This document shows, one piece after another, positions 16,723-24,459 of a DNA stretch of 42,932 bases; the stretch's first letter is position 1, and every line of letters begins with the position of its first letter. Source of the DNA: Bacteroidota bacterium (GTDB taxonomy: Bacteria > Bacteroidota > Bacteroidia > Chitinophagales > Chitinophagaceae); NCBI GenBank assembly GCA_026391125.1, contig JAPLEO010000124.1, forward strand, positions 1 through 42,932, given 5' to 3'. The position numbers and the translations under genes are program-made. The notes under the pieces were generated by a model. It searched no databases and was not told where the DNA came from. It saw only the letters and a program-made list of their open reading frames with translations.

Positions 16723-17862
16723 TTATTGTTCTGAAAAAGTAGTAATTGTCATGGTTTGATTATGCAATTCGCATTTCGTGAGCGGGTTAAAAGGAGAGAT
16801 CTCTCCGTATGAATAGAAACCAGTTATGCATGTTGAATCTCCAAAAATTTTCTTAGCGGCAATTAATTCATCTTCAGTTCTTTCTTGAAGGATTAATTTT
16901 CTTCCAACACAACTAATTAGAATAGCAAGATCAGGTGTTTTTATGTCCTTATTGAAAGATTTTTCTGCAGCTGTGGAAGAAGCTTTGATGAGTTTCTCGA
17001 AATTAGCTTTCATGAAACGAACCTTTGAGCCTTCTGGAAGGTTGCCTGCAAAGGTCATCGACTGATCAGTTTCGTTTACAGATAAAATGGTTCTTACCAG
17101 GTTTCTTTCAGTGTCTTCAATTCTTAATGAAAGTGGGAATAAAAGTGCTGATCCCGGAAGTTCATCTGCATAGGGACCTAAGTATTCTTTATATAGTTCA
17201 AGAGCTATCTTATCATCTATTTCATACAACACATTTTTATCAGATTTGGTAATGATTCTTTCTTTACCAAATTCATCCCAACCTCCTAGCGAACTATGTC
17301 CAATATGAATTTTATTGCCATAAAAACCAACTGCTACAATATTGCCTTCACTTGCTACTTCATTATATCCAACAACCGTTTTACTAAATCGGGCACCGTC
17401 TCCAGCTAAACCACCTGTTATTGGAAGACTATTATCGTTGTTAAGATTTAGGCCACTTACCAATTCACTGCCATTAATTTTTGTTCCATCAGAAATGATA
17501 AAAAGCCCAGTCAGGTCTTCGCTATTCAATGAATTAAAAAGATAATTACCAGTTTCAAAACTATTGGCATGTTCACTGATATTTGTTTTCAAGCTCCTTA
17601 CAGTAGCTTTCTCAAATTGTATGGCAGTTACAATCAATGAATCGTCATACACTTCTTCACCAATAATTTCACCAGCTGTGGAACAAGAAACAATTGCTGC
17701 ATTGGGAAATTTTGATTTGATCAAATCAAAATTTGTTTGATTACTTGCTAGTTCTCCAGATCCAAAAACAAGGACTAATTGAGACTTTGTTGCATCAAAA
17801 TTTGAATTAGTAATATGTGTATTCCATTGATTGTTTCGAAATTGTAATTGTTGTGTTTGCAT
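16723..17862 (-). CDS. FIST domain sensory protein
   Basis: A 379-residue cytoplasmic protein with FIST N and C domains. Typical features are the LVLVFGSGELA strand, AAIVSCSTAGEIIGE, the LPITGGLAGDGARF loop, GNIVAVGFYG, the IHIGHSSLGGWDEFG segment, and the C-terminal CITGFYSYGEISPF. FIST proteins are proposed small-ligand sensors, often beside histidine kinases or chemotaxis proteins. Here it is the first gene of a two-gene operon with a soluble hybrid kinase and could supply that kinase's ligand input. The ligand (amino acids have been suggested for the family) cannot be read. The ATG at 17862 diverges from the 97-residue gene over a 181-base gap. Confidence 0.88.
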   Translation of the reverse strand: MQTQQLQFRNNQWNTHITNSNFDATKSQLVLVFGSGELASNQTNFDLIKSKFPNAAIVSCSTAGEIIGEEVYDDSLIVTAIQFEKATVRSLKTNISEHANSFETGNYLFNSLNSEDLTGLFIISDGTKINGSELVSGLNLNNDNSLPITGGLAGDGARFSKTVVGYNEVASEGNIVAVGFYGNKIHIGHSSLGGWDEFGKERIITKSDKNVLYEIDDKIALELYKEYLGPYADELPGSALLFPLSLRIEDTERNLVRTILSVNETDQSMTFAGNLPEGSKVRFMKANFEKLIKASSTAAEKSFNKDIKTPDLAILISCVGRKLILQERTEDELIAAKKIFGDSTCITGFYSYGEISPFNPLTKCELHNQTMTITTFSEQ

Positions 17863-18002
17863 ATTTTATGGGATTGATATGTATTACAAATTAATATCAA
17901 TTTAGCATCATTCAATCTTTTTTATTTAAAGAGCATAACAAGCAAATGTTAGCTTTTTGATCCTCCGTGATTTCTACGGTAAAATTCGGTGTTTTAACTG
18001 AG

Positions 18003-18031
18003 TTGTATTACACACAAGCTTACTACTTTTA
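18003..18031 (+). promoter_or_regulatory. Candidate promoter for the 97-residue orphan gene
   Basis: TTG at 18003-18005, an 18-base spacer, then TACTTTTA at 18024-18031, which matches TAnnTTTG at 7 of 8 positions. The ATG is 12 bases downstream. The rest of the 17863-18043 gap holds no clear structure. Confidence 0.4.
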
Positions 18032-18043
18032 AAAAAAATTAAA

Positions 18044-18337
18044 ATGCTGTTTAAGGATACATTAATTCAATTTGAAGTTAATGATTCGCTGGTAGTAGGC
18101 TTATTAAATGGGGATATTACTTTCTGGGAGTTTCGATCTAATTCAAGAGAATTTAAGAAAGTATTTCAGGATGGTGTTTTTAAGAACAGAATTTCATTTC
18201 CAGAAATCAACGAATCTACCGAGAGGTTAATAGATGCATTATACCATTCTCTAGAAGACCAATTAATTAAAAACCCTATGATCAAGTTCAATGATCGAGA
18301 AACTATCGAACTCATTGGATTTAGTAACCGCTTATAA
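18044..18337 (+). CDS. Small protein of unknown function (97 aa)
   Basis: Not recognised. The protein is soluble and moderately acidic, with an N-terminal beta-like segment (LIQFEVNDSLVVGLLNGDITFWEF) and a helical second half (STERLIDALYHSLEDQLIKN). There is no signal peptide, membrane helix or metal motif. A candidate promoter lies just upstream, and a long stem-loop with a T-run starts 5 bases after the stop, so it appears to be its own transcription unit. It diverges from the FIST/kinase operon; a functional tie to that signalling pair is possible but unsupported. Confidence 0.65.
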   Translation: MLFKDTLIQFEVNDSLVVGLLNGDITFWEFRSNSREFKKVFQDGVFKNRISFPEINESTERLIDALYHSLEDQLIKNPMIKFNDRETIELIGFSNRL

Positions 18338-18342
18338 GACAG

Positions 18343-18415
18343 GCACTTGCGGGCTAATACGTTTGAAACTCCACCCCCGGAGATTTAAACATGTATTGGT
18401 CCGCAACTGCTTTTT
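18343..18415 (+). terminator. 68-base imperfect hairpin followed by T5 (terminator or structured RNA)
   Basis: The arms are 18343-18372 and 18379-18410 with a 6-base loop (ACCCCC). Pairing gives about 28 base pairs, including three G-T wobbles (G18353/T18400, T18355/G18398, G18365/T18386), one C-C and one A-A mismatch, and a 2-base bulge (18391-18392). TTTTT at 18411-18415 follows. It begins 5 bases after the 97-residue gene's stop. That is a terminator's position, but the stem is much longer than usual, and wobble pairs suggest the RNA fold matters. Confidence 0.6.
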
Positions 18416-18578
18416 AACAGCTTAATTTACTTTCTTTCACTATTTTTAAGACCATTACAGCGCTCGAATAACTAATTTTAGCCTCCAATCCAATATTTTG
18501 GGTTAAAAAACGTTAGAAGCATACGGTTTATTCGATTCTCGGCCCTTATGGGGAATTATTTCTAAGAATTAGATAAAT

Positions 18579-19100
18579 ATGAGCAAAAAGCTATCATTTT
18601 ATATTATTCTAGCAACAGTTTTGTTGACTGCCTGTCTAAAAGCATATGAGCCAGTGGTGATCCACCCGTATCCCTATACTGTGAATGATGTGGCAGGGGT
18701 TTACAAAAATGGCTCTCTAATCACCCAAAAGGGTTTAATGGATTCTGTAATGTATAAATTAGTAGATGATACTAGTAATTTTTCTCTTACCTACTATTAT
18801 AATGACACCGTTTTAGTTAGCATTAATACAAACTCTAATTTATATACTAAAAGGTATAAATTGGGTTTAATCAGTACTACTACAAACTCCGAAGCCTCTA
18901 TATTTAAGTTCCAAAAACTTAAAGTCGACACTTTATATTTTTTGAATAGACAACTCTACAATTTAGAAGTAACACTCTATTATCCTGATATGCATAAAAC
19001 CTCAACTGCGGTTATCACTAATAGTATGCTTCTTTCTTATTATCCCAGTGTACTCTACATAGAGAATGTATCATTTAATGCCAAATTACAATCCAAGTAA
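18579..19100 (+). CDS. Hypothetical lipoprotein (173 aa)
   Basis: Function not recognised. The N-terminus is a lipoprotein signal: MSKKLSFYIILATVLL, then the lipobox LTAC with the lipidated cysteine at residue 19. The mature part is rich in Tyr, Thr and Asn, and should be beta-rich (LVDDTSNFSLTYYYNDTVLV). The DVAGVYKNGS segment near residue 38 recalls small lipocalin-like or DUF lipoproteins of Bacteroidota but I cannot place it. It is likely anchored to the outer or inner membrane. The 241-base upstream gap holds the long hairpin and an otherwise featureless AT-rich stretch. Confidence 0.7.
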   Translation: MSKKLSFYIILATVLLTACLKAYEPVVIHPYPYTVNDVAGVYKNGSLITQKGLMDSVMYKLVDDTSNFSLTYYYNDTVLVSINTNSNLYTKRYKLGLISTTTNSEASIFKFQKLKVDTLYFLNRQLYNLEVTLYYPDMHKTSTAVITNSMLLSYYPSVLYIENVSFNAKLQSK

Positions 19101-19207
19101 ATAATTGCAGAATACAAATATTCCCATTTATTGAAGAGTCTATTGCTGATTAAGTTGTAAATTTAAAGGAGTAATCCTTCTAGAATTTAACTCCTAAATC
19201 AGGTACC

Positions 19208-19534
19208 ATGAGTAAGAAACATCCTCACAAACACACAACAGTTAAGAAGCCAAAACCAAATCATTTTTGGGCTGTGTTTTTCATCAGTATCATTATATGC
19301 GCTTATTGGATTGGGAGTTTATTTTTGAATGCTTACAGGTATCCAAGTATCGAGCAAGCTCGTATGTTGCTTTGGCTACCCATGGTAATATGTATCAGTT
19401 GTTTACCCGTTTATATTTTTGTTCATTTAAATAAGGAGCACTTTTCAAAAAATTCAATCTATTGGGTTTTAGTTGGGTTACTTGTTGTTACAGGATTGAT
19501 AATATTGATTTCTCGTTTGGGTTTCCTTTCTTAA
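19208..19534 (+). CDS. Small membrane protein of unknown function (108 aa)
   Basis: The N-terminus is very basic and His-rich (SKKHPHKHTTVKKPKPNH). Three hydrophobic segments follow: about 20-41 (FWAVFFISIIICAYWIGSLF), 55-72 (LLWLPMVICISCLPVYIF) and 84-106 (YWVLVGLLVVTGLIILISRL). It should sit in the inner membrane with the basic tail in the cytoplasm. No family is recognised. It lies 107 bases after one lipoprotein gene and 84 bases before another, all on the plus strand, perhaps a loose transcription group. Confidence 0.65.
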   Translation: MSKKHPHKHTTVKKPKPNHFWAVFFISIIICAYWIGSLFLNAYRYPSIEQARMLLWLPMVICISCLPVYIFVHLNKEHFSKNSIYWVLVGLLVVTGLIILISRLGFLS

Positions 19535-19576
19535 GAAGCTATCAATCATTGGTTTGTAATTTTACCTTGAATATTG

Positions 19577-19606
19577 TTGCAAAAATTTAGGGAATAAGTA
19601 TATTTA
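19577..19606 (+). promoter_or_regulatory. Candidate promoter for the 208-residue lipoprotein gene
   Basis: TTG at 19577-19579, a 19-base spacer, then TATATTTA at 19599-19606 (7 of 8 match to TAnnTTTG). The ATG is at 19619. The spacing is ideal for the Bacteroidota primary sigma factor, which implies that this gene is transcribed separately from its upstream neighbour. Confidence 0.45.
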
Positions 19607-19618
19607 TATACGATTCCA

Positions 19619-20245
19619 ATGAAAAAAAGCATCCTATATCTACTGTTTATCTGTTTGAATATAGCATTTCTACAGTCTTGTGGGAAGGATGGGAGTTTAG
19701 AAACGGGAGCAGAACCCGATTTCGGTTTTACAAATTATGTGATTGATTCAGGTGCCAGTTATTCGGTTGATTCATTGAAAATAGTTTTCATGACTGGAAT
19801 CTCTGATATGCGATTTAAATTTCATTTTGATAGCTCTTCAATTTATACAACATCTGACCCGATGAATCAGGGCGATGTAAATAAATTGTATGGTTTTGCT
19901 GATGGGGTTTCTTTTACTACTTTATATACGATTCCACCACACCATATTAATTCTGCAAGGATGGGTTGGGCCTGGACACAAAATGCACTTAGAATTTATG
20001 CCTACTGTTATAACGATTCTGTAAGGGTCTATAAAGAATTGCAAACAGTAGAAATTGGCAAAACATATAACGCAGGCATCAGACTTTTAAAAGGAGGCTA
20101 TGAGTTTACAATAGAAAACAAAAAGGATACTATGTTTCGATCCGTTGATACAGATAGTATTATTGGCTACAAACTCTTTCCTTATTTTGGAGGAACAGAA
20201 ACTGCTCCTCATAAAGTAACCATCAAGATTAAGGATATCAAATAA
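19619..20245 (+). CDS. Hypothetical lipoprotein (208 aa)
   Basis: The lipoprotein signal MKKSILYLLFICLNIAF ends in the lipobox LQSC (cysteine at residue 21), followed by GKDGS. No named domain is recognised. The mature region is likely a beta-sandwich: repeated Ser/Asp/Tyr strands (SYSVDSLKIVFMTGI, MRFKFHFDSSSIYTT) and a Trp/His-containing middle (PPHHINSARMGWAWTQNAL). It is the last of three small envelope genes and ends 11 bases from the convergent dCMP deaminase stop. It is likely surface or periplasm-facing. Confidence 0.7.
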   Translation: MKKSILYLLFICLNIAFLQSCGKDGSLETGAEPDFGFTNYVIDSGASYSVDSLKIVFMTGISDMRFKFHFDSSSIYTTSDPMNQGDVNKLYGFADGVSFTTLYTIPPHHINSARMGWAWTQNALRIYAYCYNDSVRVYKELQTVEIGKTYNAGIRLLKGGYEFTIENKKDTMFRSVDTDSIIGYKLFPYFGGTETAPHKVTIKIKDIK

Positions 20246-20256
20246 CAGGTTCGTTT

Positions 20257-20754
20257 TTACACATCTCCTTCTTGATAGGAAAGATTCAGGTTGCTAATAC
20301 TTGTTTGTACTTTACGGCACTTGATGCCGGCACTTTCGAGCATTAAACGTGAGGCTTTTGCAGAATCGGTTCCTTCGTATTTATCAGATAAAAAAATTAC
20401 TTCAGTGATACCAGACTGAATAATAGATTTCGTGCATTCGTTACATGGAAATAAAGCCGTATAAATTCTGCAGCCATGCAGATCCATACCTATATTATTG
20501 AGAATGGCGTTTAATTCGGCATGACAAACGAAGGGATATTTAGTTTCCAAAAAATCGCCCTGTTTAGCCCAAGGAAATTCGTCGTCATGACATCCAGCAG
20601 GTAGTCCGTTATAACCCGCACCTACGATCCTGTTTTTATCATTAACAATACAAGCACCCACTTGGGTATTCGGATCCTTACTTCTTTTGGCAGAAAGCAA
20701 AGCCACCCCCATGAAATATTCATCCCAGGTAATATAGTCTTGTCGCTTTTTCAA
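20257..20754 (-). CDS. Deoxycytidylate (dCMP) deaminase family protein
   Basis: A 165-residue zinc deaminase that should convert dCMP to dUMP for thymidylate synthesis. Zinc and catalytic residues are visible: H78-A79-E80 (VCHAELNAILN) and C104-x-x-C107 (FPCNECTKSI). The N-terminal MGVALLSAKRSKDPNTQVGA block is typical of the ComEB/dCMP deaminase group, as is the AGYNGLPAGCHDD loop near residue 46. It lies 42 bases after the class V aminotransferase stop on the same strand and may be the last gene of that operon, though its pathway is unrelated. Confidence 0.9.
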   Translation of the reverse strand: MKKRQDYITWDEYFMGVALLSAKRSKDPNTQVGACIVNDKNRIVGAGYNGLPAGCHDDEFPWAKQGDFLETKYPFVCHAELNAILNNIGMDLHGCRIYTALFPCNECTKSIIQSGITEVIFLSDKYEGTDSAKASRLMLESAGIKCRKVQTSISNLNLSYQEGDV

Positions 20755-20796
20755 AATAAACAGTTTAAGTTTTGAATGATAACGAATGTAAGAATT

Positions 20797-22356
20797 TTAG
20801 AAACCACTAAACCATTTTTCAACGATCTCTTGTTCAGATTTGATGGCGTTCTTAAAATTATATTCATTGGTTTCAGCATCATAATCATAATCAAGCATAT
20901 ACTTTCTGAAGTTGGCAGCGATATCTTCAATGCCATTCATGATTTCATGCATTTCTGCATTAGTCATTGTAGGATGTATTGAAAGCCTGATCCAGCCTGG
21001 CTTACAGGAAAGATCGCCCGTATGTATCATATCCAATAGTTCGTAGGATTCAATTTCGTTCACATGTAACAGCAGATGGCCATAGGTTCCAGCGCAGGCG
21101 CAACCACCGCGGGTTTGAATGCCGAATCGATCGTTTAGAATTTTTACGATCAAGTTAAAGTGTGCACCTTTCACAATGAATGAAATAACACCTAAACGCT
21201 TTTTATTATTTCCTTCCAGTACTTCAATATTCTCTATTTTAGAAAATCGATCGAATATAATTTCTAATAATTCCTCTTCTCTTTTTTGAATATTTTCAAC
21301 ACCCATTGCTTCTTTTAATTTCACACTCATGGCTACTTTAATGCCTTGCAAAAATGGAGGTGTGCCACCATCTTCTCTATGTTCAATATCAGCAATGTAT
21401 TCGTGAACCCTCCATGGGTTGGTATATACCACAGTGCCACCGCCTGGTTGATCAGGGATAATGTTTTTGTATATTTTTTTATTAAAGATCAAAACACCAG
21501 AACTGCCCGGACCACCTAAAAATTTGTGTGGAGAAAAATAGATCGCATCAAGATCAGCACCTTGTTCAGATGGATGCATATTGATATCGATGTAAGGAGC
21601 AGAACAAGCAAAGTCTACAAAACATAAACCGTCGTATTCATGAATCAATTTAGCAATTTCGTGGTATGGTGTTTGAATGCCAGTAACGTTTGAGCAGCCA
21701 GTGATCGCAGCAATTTTATTTTTACGGTTACTATATTTTTCAAGTAATGATCTAAAGTATTCGAGGTTTACATTTCCATCAATATCAGATTTAATGATCT
21801 CAACTGTTGCAATGGTTTCTAACCAAGTGGTTTGATTTGAATGGTGTTCCATATGCGTTACAAAAACAATGGGCTTTAGCTCATCATCAATTTGTAGATA
21901 GTCGTTAAAAAACTGATGAATACTTTTTACATTTTCTTTGAGGGTTTCCTTATTAGGGATCATATCTTTTTGTACATAATCCATGATCCGCTCTGGCAAT
22001 TTTAATCCCAGTATTCTTTGCAATTTATTGACAGCTCCAGTCATTCCACTTCCACAAAAGATGAGTACATCATCTTTATCGGCACCGACGTGTTTTTTGA
22101 CGATCTGTTTAGCTTCTTCATAAGCCTTGGTCATCAATGTTCCAGTAACAGTTGTTTCTGTATGCGTATTTGCCAAAAAAGGCATGAGCTCATGTTGGAT
22201 GGTGTCTTCAATTGGTCCGTAGCATCTACCGCTTGCCGTCCAGTCGGCATAAATGATTTTCTTTTCACCCAATGGAGAAATAAAACTTTGTTGGTTACCT
22301 ATAATATTATTCCTGAATTTCTCAAAGTAGCGTTCGAGTGCGGTAGTTTCTTCCAT
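20797..22356 (-). CDS. Class V aminotransferase-fold PLP enzyme (cysteine desulfurase-like)
   Basis: A 519-residue cytoplasmic PLP enzyme. The cofactor lysine is K278 in YFSPHKFLGGPGSSG. The cofactor-ring aspartate is D248 in CFVDFACSAPY, and the histidine stacking on PLP is in MEHHSNQ (171-172). A cysteine-containing loop TRGGCACAGTYG carries C419 and C421 where cysteine desulfurases have their active-site cysteine, but the usual RxGxHC form is altered. At about 520 residues it is roughly 100 longer than SufS/NifS. Candidate activities are desulfurase, lyase or epimerase; none can be chosen. It starts 3 bases after the acetyl-CoA synthetase stop. Confidence 0.85.
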   Translation of the reverse strand: MEETTALERYFEKFRNNIIGNQQSFISPLGEKKIIYADWTASGRCYGPIEDTIQHELMPFLANTHTETTVTGTLMTKAYEEAKQIVKKHVGADKDDVLIFCGSGMTGAVNKLQRILGLKLPERIMDYVQKDMIPNKETLKENVKSIHQFFNDYLQIDDELKPIVFVTHMEHHSNQTTWLETIATVEIIKSDIDGNVNLEYFRSLLEKYSNRKNKIAAITGCSNVTGIQTPYHEIAKLIHEYDGLCFVDFACSAPYIDINMHPSEQGADLDAIYFSPHKFLGGPGSSGVLIFNKKIYKNIIPDQPGGGTVVYTNPWRVHEYIADIEHREDGGTPPFLQGIKVAMSVKLKEAMGVENIQKREEELLEIIFDRFSKIENIEVLEGNNKKRLGVISFIVKGAHFNLIVKILNDRFGIQTRGGCACAGTYGHLLLHVNEIESYELLDMIHTGDLSCKPGWIRLSIHPTMTNAEMHEIMNGIEDIAANFRKYMLDYDYDAETNEYNFKNAIKSEQEIVEKWFSGF

Positions 22357-22359
22357 GAA

Positions 22360-24297
22360 TTAAAGTTTTCCATTTTTAATTTCATCAACAACAGCGGGAT
22401 CAAGCAAAGCGGAGGTATCTCCCAAACTATCCACTTCACCTTCTGCGATCTTACGCAAGATTCTACGCATGATCTTACCGCTTCTGGTTTTAGGAAGTCC
22501 ACTTACAAATTGAATCTTATCCGGTTTTGCAATGGCACCAATGATTCTAGTGATGGTTTGAATGATATCTTTTCTTACCAAGTCGGCTGTGCCGTGGGTG
22601 TTTTGTCCGTGCGAACCCTGATAGATCACATAAGCATAAATGCCCTGACCTTTCACGTCATGTGGATAACCCACAACAGCGCTTTCTACTACACCTGCGT
22701 GCATATTGATAGCGTTTTCTAGTTCGGCGGTTCCGATACGGTGACCACTCACATTCAATACATCATCCACGCGTCCTGTGATTCGATAGAAGCCGTTTTT
22801 ATCTTTTAATGCACCATCACCTGTGAAATACATGCCAGGGTAGGTTGCAAAATAATTGGTTCTACACCTTTCATGATCGCCATAGGTAGTGCGAAGGATA
22901 CCAGGCCATGGACCTTTGATACAAAGATTTCCAGAAATGGTTTCTTCTCCTTCTTGCACCAATTCTTTTCCGGCTTCATCCACCAACACCATTTGTAAAC
23001 CTGGCATTGGAAGGGTTGCCCAACTCGGAACTGCAGGAGTGATGCCAGCCAAATTGCTGATCAAGCAACCACCAGTTTCGGTTTGCCACCAGGTATCAAC
23101 GATGGGACATCTATGTTTACCAACGTTTTCATCGTACCAGTGCCAAGCTTCTTCATTGATGGGTTCACCAACGGTACCCAAAACTTTTAGAGAGCTCAAG
23201 TTTTTTCCTTGCAATGGTCCTAATCCAAATCCCATCAAACTACGAATAGCTGTTGGTGCTGTATAAAGAATATTTACTTTGAATTTGTCAACGATATCCC
23301 AGAATCTTCCAGCATCGGGGAATGTAGGAACACCTTCAAACATTAGAGATGTGGCTCCAGCACTGAGTGGACCGTATACGATATAACTATGTCCCGTGAT
23401 CCATCCGATATCTGCTGTGCAAAAATGTATATCACCGGTTTGATATTGGAATACATTGATAAAGGTATAGTTCGTGTAAACCATATAACCACCGCAGGTA
23501 TGCACTACTCCTTTTGGTTTTCCTGTTGAACCAGAAGTATAGAGAATAAATAGTGGATCTTCTGCATCCATTTCTTCTGCAGGGAAATCGTGTAAACCTA
23601 GTGTTTCTACTTTTTTGATTTCATCTTCCCACCACACATCTCTGCCTTTGATCATGGATACCGGTGTGCGTGTACGAGTTGCAACTATTACTTTTTTTAC
23701 CGTTCTATTTCCAATCAAAGAATCGTCGATCACAGATTTTAGTGGGATATCTTTTGCTCCACGATAAGCTCCATCACAGGTAACGATATATTCTGCCTGT
23801 GCATCATACAAACGATCAGCAATACTTTGAGCAGAGAATCCACCGAAGATCACTGAATGGATCGCACCAACTCTCGCACATGCTAAAACAGCAATGGCTA
23901 GTTCAGGAATCATACCCATATAAATACAAACACGATCACCTTTTTTTACACCATTGTTTTTAAGTACATGGGAAAATTGACAAACTTTTTCATGCAATTT
24001 TCGATAAGTAATAATGCGGTGATGTTCTTCAGGATCATTAGGTTCCCAAATCAACGCAGGCATATCGCCTGATTTTTCTAAGTGGCGGTCAAGACAGTTT
24101 TCAGTAATATTTAATTTACCTCCTTTGAACCATTCGATTTTTGGATCCGCAAAATTCCAGTTAAGGGTTGAATGCCATTTTTTACGCCAAGTAAAGTTTT
24201 CGGCAATAGACGACCAAAATTCTGCTGGATCATCGATGCTTCTTTTATATTCAGCTTGATATTCTTCAAAGCTAGTAATCTGATAAGGATAGTGCAT
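22360..24297 (-). CDS. acs: Acetyl-CoA synthetase (acetate--CoA ligase, AMP-forming)
   Basis: A 645-residue enzyme that activates acetate to acetyl-CoA through acetyl-AMP. The N-terminal cap has the FWSSIAENFTWRKKW and NITENCLDRHL segments of Acs. The P-loop is FILYTSGSTGKPKGVVHT; further core motifs are TADIGWITGHSYIVYGPL, the DTWWQTETGG acetate-site motif (Trp restricts the acyl pocket to two or three carbons), and the hinge after YFTGDGALKDKNGFYRITGRVDDVL-type region. The C-terminal PKTRSGKIMRR carries K608, the lysine acetylated in regulated Acs enzymes. It is the first gene of a minus-strand run and faces away from an MFS transporter, which may bring in a short-chain acid. Confidence 0.96.
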   Translation of the reverse strand: MHYPYQITSFEEYQAEYKRSIDDPAEFWSSIAENFTWRKKWHSTLNWNFADPKIEWFKGGKLNITENCLDRHLEKSGDMPALIWEPNDPEEHHRIITYRKLHEKVCQFSHVLKNNGVKKGDRVCIYMGMIPELAIAVLACARVGAIHSVIFGGFSAQSIADRLYDAQAEYIVTCDGAYRGAKDIPLKSVIDDSLIGNRTVKKVIVATRTRTPVSMIKGRDVWWEDEIKKVETLGLHDFPAEEMDAEDPLFILYTSGSTGKPKGVVHTCGGYMVYTNYTFINVFQYQTGDIHFCTADIGWITGHSYIVYGPLSAGATSLMFEGVPTFPDAGRFWDIVDKFKVNILYTAPTAIRSLMGFGLGPLQGKNLSSLKVLGTVGEPINEEAWHWYDENVGKHRCPIVDTWWQTETGGCLISNLAGITPAVPSWATLPMPGLQMVLVDEAGKELVQEGEETISGNLCIKGPWPGILRTTYGDHERCRTNYFATYPGMYFTGDGALKDKNGFYRITGRVDDVLNVSGHRIGTAELENAINMHAGVVESAVVGYPHDVKGQGIYAYVIYQGSHGQNTHGTADLVRKDIIQTITRIIGAIAKPDKIQFVSGLPKTRSGKIMRRILRKIAEGEVDSLGDTSALLDPAVVDEIKNGKL

Positions 24298-24459
24298 TGC
24301 AATCGATTTAAGTATACTAAAGTACTACAGAAAAAAATGTGAAGGGCATAGAAGAAATGATATTTGTTATTTTAATATATTAATAGCCTTATTCATGCAG
24401 ATGCATTTGAACTCGTTTTAAATTCTTATCTTAATTTTTCAAAACTCGAAAATTGCCAT

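Noticed and set aside
18338..18578. tRNA or riboswitch in the gap after the 97-residue gene
   Set aside because: The structure there is a single long hairpin. No cloverleaf, CCA end or known riboswitch core is visible.
22018..22722. Long open frame on the plus strand opposite the aminotransferase and acetyl-CoA synthetase genes
   Set aside because: Both opposite-strand genes have clear catalytic motifs over the same bases, and the translated frame has no domain and a composition typical of antisense reading.
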